Of a stretch of 64,000 bases of DNA, positions 54,960 through 61,410 are shown in pieces. A program made the translations under genes and the position numbers. The stretch is from CADEED01 sp020442965 (GTDB lineage: Bacteria > Pseudomonadota > Gammaproteobacteria > Steroidobacterales > Steroidobacteraceae). The stretch is taken from contig JAWLAH010000004.1 of assembly GCA_041395525.1 (NCBI GenBank), positions 1 through 64,000 of the forward strand. The letters run 5' to 3'. The notes under the pieces were generated by a model. The model searched no databases and was not told where the DNA came from. It saw only the letters and a list, made by a program, of their open reading frames with translations. Position 1 is the first letter of the stretch. Every line of letters begins with the position of its first letter.

Positions 54960-55409
54960 ATGGACAATACACCCACTGCGATGACAGCGGCCCACCCGAT
55001 CGACCGCGTGCTGAGAGCGTCGCCAGAACTACAGGACCAGGCAACGCTCGACGGCATGTCCGACTTGATCACGAAAGTAGCGCCTCTCTTACAAGGCAGA
55101 CGCTTGCACAACATCGTTGATCTGCTTGCGGCGACTTCGGATATCGTCGAGATGGCCGATGACGCGATGGTGCAAAAACTGATGGCGTTCTATGAGGACA
55201 CGACCGGCGGAGTCTGGGCGGTGGGCAACGCCCTGCGCTACGCGTCGGCGCGCGCCGCGCGGGCGGAAGCGCCCCCCACACTCTGGCGCAGCATGCGGCG
55301 GCTGCGAAAAGACGACGATGCGCGCCGGGGTCTCGACATGGCCGTCAACTTCCTGGCCGAGCTGGGGCGACAATCCCGCGCTACGCATGGACCGATGCCT
55401 GCGGACTGA
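54960..55409 (+). CDS. DUF1641 protein
   Basis: 149 residues, AAGGAG before the ATG, 16 bp after the SQR-like gene. LDGMSDLITKVAPLLQGRRLHNIVDLLAATSDIVEMADDAMVQKLMAFYE and RRLRKDDDARRGLDMAVNFLAELGR match DUF1641, a helical family often encoded beside sulfide or NADH-like oxidoreductases. No catalytic motif is visible; it may be a small partner subunit of the flavoprotein. Confidence 0.8.
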   Translation: MDNTPTAMTAAHPIDRVLRASPELQDQATLDGMSDLITKVAPLLQGRRLHNIVDLLAATSDIVEMADDAMVQKLMAFYEDTTGGVWAVGNALRYASARAARAEAPPTLWRSMRRLRKDDDARRGLDMAVNFLAELGRQSRATHGPMPAD

Positions 55410-55504
55410 CCGCCAATGGTGAGCGCCGACACTATCCTGCGCACCTATGGGGCTCGGGGTCGCACGACGCGACCGGGCTCGTACAGGGCGGTTGAACCAA
55501 GCAA

Positions 55505-55888
55505 ATGATCCGCATCAAGCGCACGTATGAGCCGCGGGCACGAGGCGATGGCCGGCGCATTCTTGTCGAGCGTCTGTGGCCACGCGGCATGAAGAAGGAA
55601 GCACTACACGCGGATGCTTGGCTGAAAGACGTCGCCCCAAGTACAGAATTGCGCAAGTGGTTCGGACACCGCGTAGAGCGCTGGCCAGAATTTAGGCGGC
55701 GGTACAGGAAAGAACTGGACGCGAACTCGAACGCCTGGGCTCCCATTCTCGCTGCCAGCCGCAAGCGCACGGTGACATTGCTCTATAGCGCGCACGACAC
55801 CGCGCACAACGGTGCGCGGGTACTCTGTGAATACCTCAGCGGTAAATCAGAATCGGCAAAGTCGCGTGAGCGAGCACCTTCTGCGTAA
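55505..55888 (+). CDS. DUF488 family protein
   Basis: 127 residues with the family motifs IKRTYEPRARGDGRRILVERLWPRG, WLKDVAPSTELRKWFGH and TVTLLYSAHDTAHNGARVL. Function unknown; the HPs near WPRG are typical. The last 18 or so codons overlap the end of the convergent universal stress gene by 53 bp; the tail beyond YLSGK looks unconserved and may have arisen by loss of an earlier stop. Confidence 0.82.
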   Translation: MIRIKRTYEPRARGDGRRILVERLWPRGMKKEALHADAWLKDVAPSTELRKWFGHRVERWPEFRRRYRKELDANSNAWAPILAASRKRTVTLLYSAHDTAHNGARVLCEYLSGKSESAKSRERAPSA

Positions 55889-56276
55889 CGCTGCCCATCA
55901 CGAGCTTGCTGAATCCACTGCGGCCATGAGTCGCCATGAAAATCACGTCGCACTTGTGCTGCTTCGCCACAGCCAGAATACGCTCATGCGGACGATGCCC
56001 CGTACTAACGACCGGCGTGAATGGAACGCCCGCCTTGGTCGCGACTTTGCCGAGCTTCTCGACCAATTGCTGCGCGCGATCGAGATTTGACTGGTTGACC
56101 TCGTCGATCAACTCCTGAGTGACCATACCGCGAGCACGGTAAGCTGGTCGGAGCTCTTCCACGACATAACAGCTTACGACCTTGGCACCGAGCGCCTTGG
56201 CGAATGCGACTCCTGCTTTGGCCGCTTTGCTGGCGACGGGTGAACCGTCGATCGGAATCAGAACTCGCTTGAACAT
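55836..56276 (-). CDS. Universal stress protein, single domain
   Basis: 146-residue UspA fold: FKRVLIPIDGSPVASKAAKAGVAFAKALGAKVVSCYV, then the ATP-binding motif IFMATHGRSGFSKLVMGSVTQKVLAHATLPILIYR (G-2x-G-9x-G-S/T), so it probably binds ATP. First of two Usp genes on this strand in genome order, second in transcription, 15 bp after the larger one. Confidence 0.93.
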   Translation of the reverse strand: MFKRVLIPIDGSPVASKAAKAGVAFAKALGAKVVSCYVVEELRPAYRARGMVTQELIDEVNQSNLDRAQQLVEKLGKVATKAGVPFTPVVSTGHRPHERILAVAKQHKCDVIFMATHGRSGFSKLVMGSVTQKVLAHATLPILIYR

Positions 56277-56291
56277 GACAACACCTCGAGA

Positions 56292-57215
56292 TTAGTCGAA
56301 ACCTGCGATCGCTGCTGGCGGTGCGACCACCGGGCGCGGGACGATCAGCACATCAGTCGGCGCCGCGGCCGATGCATAGCGGCAGACGCTGCCGAACTTC
56401 GAATTGGACGAGCGTCCAGCACTAACACCGTGCTTGCCGAGCACGATCAGGTCCGGATGCAATCTGTCGATCTGTAGGGACAACTGCGACACCGCATCGC
56501 CGCGCTCGATGATCCGCTCGGGGTCGGCGTTGGAACGCACCTCGGCGATGAGCGCAGCGAGCTCGGCATCCAACCGGTCGCGCTCGCCGTCCGCGTAAAC
56601 GTCCAAGGTGCTCGTGCGGAAACCGTAGGTTTCCAGCCGGGCGGCGAAAGGAACTTCATACGCATGCAGCACATGCAGTCTGCCGCCGGCTGCCCAGTGC
56701 GCTGCCCAACGGACTATCGAAAGTGACAGCTCGCCCATATCGACAGCGGCCAGGACCGTTCTCGACTCGCGTTGCGGCGGCGTGCGCACGAGCCATAGCG
56801 GATCGCGGGTCGAGGAAACGAGCTTGCTCGCCGTACCGCCAAGCCCCGGTTGCCCTCTCGTCGCCTCATTTTCACCGCGTGCGCCGATGGCTAGCAGGTC
56901 AGCATCGTACAGCCGGGCGGCATCCACGATCTTCTGTGCCGCGTGCCCCGTGATCACGCCCGTCGAGAGCTCCAACTGCCGTGCCGGGTCGATCGTTTCA
57001 GCCAGGTTTTTCAGTGCCAGCGCGGCCTGGCGCTGCACGCCACGCAGGGCCGATGTGCTGGTGCGCCAGAAGCCAGTCAGTTGTCGTCGCGAAGGAACGA
57101 CATGCACGATACGGAGCGCGGCGGCCTCGTGTCGTGCGAAATCTGCGGCGGACTGTACCGCACGATTTCCAGCAGCCGAGAAGTCGGTCGCAACCAGGAG
57201 TCGGTTGATTTTCAC
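56292..57215 (-). CDS. Universal stress protein, tandem domains
   Basis: 307 residues, two Usp folds: residues 1-150 (INRLLVATDFSAAGNRAVQSAADFARHEAAALRIVHVVP) and 150-300 (TVLAAVDMGELSLSIVRWAAHWAAGGRLHVLHAYEVP, LIVLGKHGVSAGRSSNSKFGSVCRYASAAAPTDVLIVPR). The first domain's ATP motif is altered (GQPGLGGTASKLVSSTRDPLWLVR), so ATP binding there is uncertain. Co-transcribed with the single-domain gene. Confidence 0.9.
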   Translation of the reverse strand: MKINRLLVATDFSAAGNRAVQSAADFARHEAAALRIVHVVPSRRQLTGFWRTSTSALRGVQRQAALALKNLAETIDPARQLELSTGVITGHAAQKIVDAARLYDADLLAIGARGENEATRGQPGLGGTASKLVSSTRDPLWLVRTPPQRESRTVLAAVDMGELSLSIVRWAAHWAAGGRLHVLHAYEVPFAARLETYGFRTSTLDVYADGERDRLDAELAALIAEVRSNADPERIIERGDAVSQLSLQIDRLHPDLIVLGKHGVSAGRSSNSKFGSVCRYASAAAPTDVLIVPRPVVAPPAAIAGFD

Positions 57216-57411
57216 AGCTTGGGAGCCTACCTGACGCGTCGCATAGCGTCACTATCGTAGGCGGTCAGGCGCAGCAGCTGGTACAATTGGACTCCTCGGA
57301 ATGTACCTACGCCCCGCGAGCAAAAAGGCCTGCGATTCAGGCTTGGGAACTAACTATCAAAGCATTGGTCGTTGGTCGCCGCGATAGCGGGCAGCGCTGT
57401 ATCGAGTTCGG

Positions 57412-57951
57412 ATGAATTTCTGTAGTCAATGCGGCTCGCCAGTCGAGCGCAAAGTCCCGCCCGGCGACAATCTGCCGCGCTACGTCTGTGACAATTGCGG
57501 CACGATCCACTACACCAACCCCAAGCTGGTGGTCGGTTGCGTACCGGAATTTGCGGGCCGAATTCTCTTGTGTAAGCGGGCAATCGAGCCGCGGCTGGGC
57601 TATTGGACGGTGCCGGCTGGTTTCATGGAGAACGGTGAAACCCTGCAACAGGCCGCCGCGCGCGAGACTCGCGAAGAGTCGATGAACGATGTCGAGGTGG
57701 GGTCGCTCATTTCGGTCGTCCATGTCACGCACACGCAGCAAGTGCACGTATTCTTCCGCGCACGAATGCTGCATGACCGTTTCGGACCGACCTCCGAGAG
57801 CCTCGAAGTCAAGCTCGTCACGCTCGCGCAAATCCCGTGGAACGACCTCGCCTTCCCGAGTACGGAATTCACACTTCGGCGGTACATCGAGGACCGCGCA
57901 GCGGGCAGCGATCGTCACCATTTTGTCGAGTTGGAACGGCGATTTAGCTGA
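57412..57951 (+). CDS. Nudix hydrolase with N-terminal zinc ribbon
   Basis: 179 residues. Zinc ribbon C4, C7, C26, C29 (FCSQCGSP, YVCDNCGTIHY), then a Nudix domain with a complete box at about 70-92 (GFMENGETLQQAAARETREE). Close to the NudC-type NADH pyrophosphatases in layout but lacking their SQPWPFP motif, so the substrate is open. A ferredoxin gene follows after 70 bp. Confidence 0.92.
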   Translation: MNFCSQCGSPVERKVPPGDNLPRYVCDNCGTIHYTNPKLVVGCVPEFAGRILLCKRAIEPRLGYWTVPAGFMENGETLQQAAARETREESMNDVEVGSLISVVHVTHTQQVHVFFRARMLHDRFGPTSESLEVKLVTLAQIPWNDLAFPSTEFTLRRYIEDRAAGSDRHHFVELERRFS

Positions 57952-58021
57952 TCGCGCTCGCGCATGGCAAAATGCACGAATCATCGGACTCGTCCGTCGT
58001 CGATTCACAGGAACCCGCTCA

Positions 58022-58345
58022 ATGACCTTCGTCGTCACCGAAGCCTGCATCAAGTGCAAATACACCGACTGCGTCGAAGTATGCCCAGTCGATTGTTTTC
58101 ACGAAGGCCCCAATTTTCTCGTGATCGATCCCGACGAGTGCATCGACTGCACCTTGTGTGAACCGGAATGCCCCGTCGAAGCGATATTCTCGGAAGACGA
58201 GGTGCCTGCGGATCAGAAGGAATTCACGCAGATCAATGCGGATCTCGCCAAGCAATGGCCAGTGATCACCGAGATGAAGCCCGCGCCTGCGGACGCGAAG
58301 CAATGGGAAGGCGTCGCGGACAAACGCAAGCTGCTCGAGAAATAG
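58022..58345 (+). CDS. fdxA: 7Fe ferredoxin (FdxA type)
   Basis: 107-residue electron carrier with one [3Fe-4S] and one [4Fe-4S] cluster: C9, C12, C17, C21, C25 and C40, C43, C46, C50 (ACIKCKYTDCVEVCPVDCF and ECIDCTLCEPECP). The C-terminal extension ending in KRKLLEK is typical of the proteobacterial FdxA group. Converges on dsbC with 6 bp between stops. Confidence 0.95.
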   Translation: MTFVVTEACIKCKYTDCVEVCPVDCFHEGPNFLVIDPDECIDCTLCEPECPVEAIFSEDEVPADQKEFTQINADLAKQWPVITEMKPAPADAKQWEGVADKRKLLEK

Positions 58346-58351
58346 AGCCTG

Positions 58352-59095
58352 TTAGCGTTGTGCGACGGTCTCGTGAAGTTTTGCCGCAAGACCCGCCGGC
58401 GGTAGGTAGCCGGGAATGAGATCGCCGTTTTCGAGCACGATCGCCGGCGTACCACGCAGCACCAGATTCTGTCCTAACTCGTAGTCGCGCGCGATCACGC
58501 TATCGGAACACTTCGGCGCCTTGATCGTCTCGCCGCGCTTGGACCGTGTCAATGCATCCTTGCGATTTGGCGAGCACCATACTTTCTCCGCTTTGACCCA
58601 AGCGTCGCTGCCGGGGCCCGTACGCGGATACAGCAAGTAGCGAATACTGATGCCAAGCTTGTTGTACTCGGCGATCTGCGAATGCAATCGCTGACAGTAG
58701 CCGCAGTCGATGTCCGTGAATACCGTGACGGTGTATTTTGGATCTTTCGGTGCGAATACGATCATTTCGTCCACCGGAATCTCACCGATGAGCTTCTTGC
58801 GGACGCCACGACGTCGCGCCTCGGACAAGTTGTCGTCGCTATCGAGGTCGTACATGTCGCCGGCAATCAGGTAGCGCGCGTCACTCGCAACGTACGCCAC
58901 CGCGCCACCGCGGGTAACTTCAAAGACGCCCGGCACGGGCGACGCTCGAACGTCCTCGGGTTTGACGCCGTCGATCTTCTTGGCGATCGCCGCACGAACG
59001 TCCGGCTTGGTCTTCTCGGGCGCCGCTTGCTGCGCCTGCGACAGCGAGGCGATCGCGAGGGCCGCGAGACCGAACAGCAACTGAAACTTGGCCAT
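58352..59095 (-). CDS. dsbC: Thiol:disulfide interchange protein DsbC
   Basis: Periplasmic disulfide isomerase. Signal peptide MAKFQLLFGLAALAIASLSQAQ, N-terminal dimerisation domain (PVPGVFEVTRGGAVAYVASDARYLIAGDMYDL), then a thioredoxin fold with the active site DCGYCQRLH and cis-Pro in RGTPAIV. An additional Cys pair (WCSPNR, KCSDS) matches the structural disulfide of DsbC. 128-bp gap to xerD, with the xerD-dsbC order of other gammaproteobacteria. Confidence 0.95.
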   Translation of the reverse strand: MAKFQLLFGLAALAIASLSQAQQAAPEKTKPDVRAAIAKKIDGVKPEDVRASPVPGVFEVTRGGAVAYVASDARYLIAGDMYDLDSDDNLSEARRRGVRKKLIGEIPVDEMIVFAPKDPKYTVTVFTDIDCGYCQRLHSQIAEYNKLGISIRYLLYPRTGPGSDAWVKAEKVWCSPNRKDALTRSKRGETIKAPKCSDSVIARDYELGQNLVLRGTPAIVLENGDLIPGYLPPAGLAAKLHETVAQR

Positions 59096-59230
59096 AGGCA
59101 ACTGCACCCGATGATTGGCTGGACCCCCAAGTCGGGGTTCGCGCTGGTTGGACCGTTCCGAATAGAGAAGGTTCGAGCGCTTCCGCCGAACCAGGCGGGG
59201 GCAGTCTAGCAGACGAGCCGCAGCGCCGCG

Positions 59231-60163
59231 TCAACCGCGGGGATGATGCTGCTGGTGCAAGTCCTTGAGGCGTTCGCGAGCGACGTGTGTATAGATTTGC
59301 GTCGTTGAGAGATCGCTATGGCCGAGCAACATCTGCACCACACGCAGATCGGCGCCATGGTTCAGAAGGTGCGTGGCGAAGGCATGTCGCATCGTGTGCG
59401 GCGACAGGCCTTTGTCGATTTGCGCCTTGCGAGCGTAGCGTTTGATGATGTGCCAGAACGCCTGACGCGTCATGCGATCCCCGCGTCGTGTGGGGAATAG
59501 AAAGTCGGTTGTGCGATCCAACAGGATTTCGTTGCGCGGGCCGCGCACGAAGTCCGTCAGCCAGCGTACGGCCTCTTCGCCGAGAGGAATTAGACGCTCA
59601 CGATTGCCCTTGCCGACAATGCGGATGACACCCTGGTTAGTGTTGATCTGGCTGTACTTGAGGTTCACCAGTTCCGAAACACGCAAACCCGTGGCATACA
59701 GCACCTCGAGCATCGTGCGATCGCGATGGCCCAGGGGATCGGAAATCAGCGGTGCGTTGAGGAGCGATTCGACCTCTTCCTCAGTGAGCGACTTTGGCAA
59801 CGAGCGGCCGATTTTCGGCATCGCGATCTGCGCAGTAGGATCGTCACGCAGAGTGCCTTCACGAACGAGATAGCGGAAGAAGCGCCGGAATGACGACAAC
59901 TGCCGTGCGGTTGAACGCGGCCGAGCGCCATACTCGACACGATGCGCAATGAACGCGAGTAAATCGGCGCGTGTCGTTCGGGTGAGTTCGACGTCGCGTT
60001 CCGCCAGCCAGCGAGACAGCGCCGTGAGATCGGCACGATACGCGGCGAGCGTGTTCGAGGCCAGACCTCGTTCCATCCAGACGGCATCGAGAAACTGCGA
60101 GACCGCGGGATTGACGGCCGCCGCAGTGGTCGATTCGGCAGTGGCAGTGGCGTGCTTGGCCAA
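59231..60163 (-). CDS. xerD: Tyrosine recombinase XerD
   Basis: Chromosome-dimer resolution at dif with XerC and FtsK. 310 residues: N-terminal SAM-like core-binding domain (FLDAVWMERGLASNTLAAYRADLTALSRWL), catalytic domain with Arg in YATGLRVSELVNL, Lys in IVGKGNRERLIPL, His/Arg in LSPHTMRHAFATHLLNHGADLRVVQMLLGH and Tyr in TTQIYTHV. The neighbour dsbC supports a housekeeping XerD, not a phage integrase. Confidence 0.95.
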   Translation of the reverse strand: MAKHATATAESTTAAAVNPAVSQFLDAVWMERGLASNTLAAYRADLTALSRWLAERDVELTRTTRADLLAFIAHRVEYGARPRSTARQLSSFRRFFRYLVREGTLRDDPTAQIAMPKIGRSLPKSLTEEEVESLLNAPLISDPLGHRDRTMLEVLYATGLRVSELVNLKYSQINTNQGVIRIVGKGNRERLIPLGEEAVRWLTDFVRGPRNEILLDRTTDFLFPTRRGDRMTRQAFWHIIKRYARKAQIDKGLSPHTMRHAFATHLLNHGADLRVVQMLLGHSDLSTTQIYTHVARERLKDLHQQHHPRG

Positions 60164-60321
60164 GTGCGTACTCGTTGATTGAAAGCGGAAAATTCCTGAC
60201 GTGCAGTATGCAGATCACCTCGCCGGCACCGGCGTGATCACCTTCACAGCCTGCAAAAAGCATTAACATAAAGAGAAGCAGTTCACATCACCTGACCAGC
60301 AGACATAACCGACAATGAACC

Positions 60322-61095
60322 ATGACTGAATTCGAGGCATTGCAGCAGCGCAGGCAGCGCAGCTCGTGGTGGTTGCCGCTGCAAGTGCTGTATGGTGCCT
60401 ACGCTTTCAGCATTTTTCTCGTAGTGGCACTGCTCGCGCTCGCCTGCATCCTGCTGTTACCCAAACTGGCATGGCGGCGCGCTGCGGCGCGGAACGCAGC
60501 ACGCACTTCCCTGTTTCTGATCGGCATGCCAGTTGCGGTACGCGGCACGTCGCTGATACCCGACGGCCAGTGTGTCGTAGTCGCCAATCACGCCAGCTAT
60601 CTGGATGGTGTCGTATTCACGGCGGTTCTGCCGCCCAGATTCGGATTCGTCATCAAGCGTGAGATGGATGCTGTTCCGCTCGCTGGCTTGCTGTTGCGCC
60701 GCATCGGCTCCGAATTCGTCGATCGCAACAACCACAATAAGAGCGCGCGCGATGCGCGTCGCGTTTTACGCAGCGCGACGAACGGCCACTCGCTGGTGTT
60801 CTTTCCGGAAGGAACATTTTCCGACGGACCCGGCTTGCTGAAGTTTCACACCGGCGCCTTCGCGATCGCCGCTCGTGCACGCTGCCCGGTCGTGCCCGCG
60901 GTCATTCGTGGCACAAGGCATGCCTTGCCGAGCACGCGCTGGTTGCCGTTACCGGGGCGCATTGTCGTGGAGTTTCTCGCTCCCCTAACACCAGACCTGT
61001 CTGCCGGCGAGGAGCTGGCGATTGCATTGCGCGATCGGTCACGACAGCGGATTCTCGAGGAGCTCGGTGAACCCGATTTGTCGAACGCAGCCTGA
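60322..61095 (+). CDS. Lysophospholipid acyltransferase family protein (PlsC-like)
   Basis: 257 residues with an N-terminal membrane helix (YGAYAFSIFLVVALLALACILLL). The acyltransferase motifs are NHASYLDGVVF (HxxxxD), FPEGTFSDGPGLLKFHTGAF and VIRGTRHALPS. Likely acylates lysophosphatidate or a related lipid; the exact acceptor is unknown. Divergent from xerD, 158-bp gap. Confidence 0.9.
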   Translation: MTEFEALQQRRQRSSWWLPLQVLYGAYAFSIFLVVALLALACILLLPKLAWRRAAARNAARTSLFLIGMPVAVRGTSLIPDGQCVVVANHASYLDGVVFTAVLPPRFGFVIKREMDAVPLAGLLLRRIGSEFVDRNNHNKSARDARRVLRSATNGHSLVFFPEGTFSDGPGLLKFHTGAFAIAARARCPVVPAVIRGTRHALPSTRWLPLPGRIVVEFLAPLTPDLSAGEELAIALRDRSRQRILEELGEPDLSNAA

Positions 61096-61117
61096 CTGCA
61101 GCCGATTGCACCCGCAT

Positions 61118-61410
61118 TCAATGGTAACCGCTGTCAGCTGAGACTTTGCCCTTGAATACGCCGTAGGACCAGTAGGTGTAACCCAGCCTCACCGGTAGCA
61201 GCACGATCAACCCAACCATCACGAAACCCTGCGACGACGGCGGCGACGACGCCTCCCAGATCGACAACGACGGCGGCACGATGTTAGGCCAGATGCCAAG
61301 CACGAGGCCGATAGAACCCAGCGCGAAGAAAGTGAGCGTAAGCACGAACGGCGCGGCGTCGCGATCCCTTCGGATCACCGCGCGCCACAAGCGGTGCGCG
61401 GCATCACCTA
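61118..61410 (-). pseudogene. cydB: Cytochrome bd oxidase subunit II remnant (C-terminal part)
   Basis: The last 95 or so residues of CydB remain: AHRLWRAVIRRDRDAAPFVLTLTFFALG, IWPNIVPPSLSIWEASSP and VGLIVLLPVRLGYTYWSYGVFKGKV. A full CydB has about 330-380 residues, so roughly three quarters, including the conserved N-terminus, is gone. The remnant starts right at the icmF stop codon. No cydA is visible. Probably a deletion or rearrangement scar. Confidence 0.85.

Noticed and set aside
59231..60163. Tyrosine recombinase as a sign of an integrated element
   Set aside because: Adjacent dsbC and family-typical length mark it as housekeeping XerD; no att repeats or phage genes nearby.
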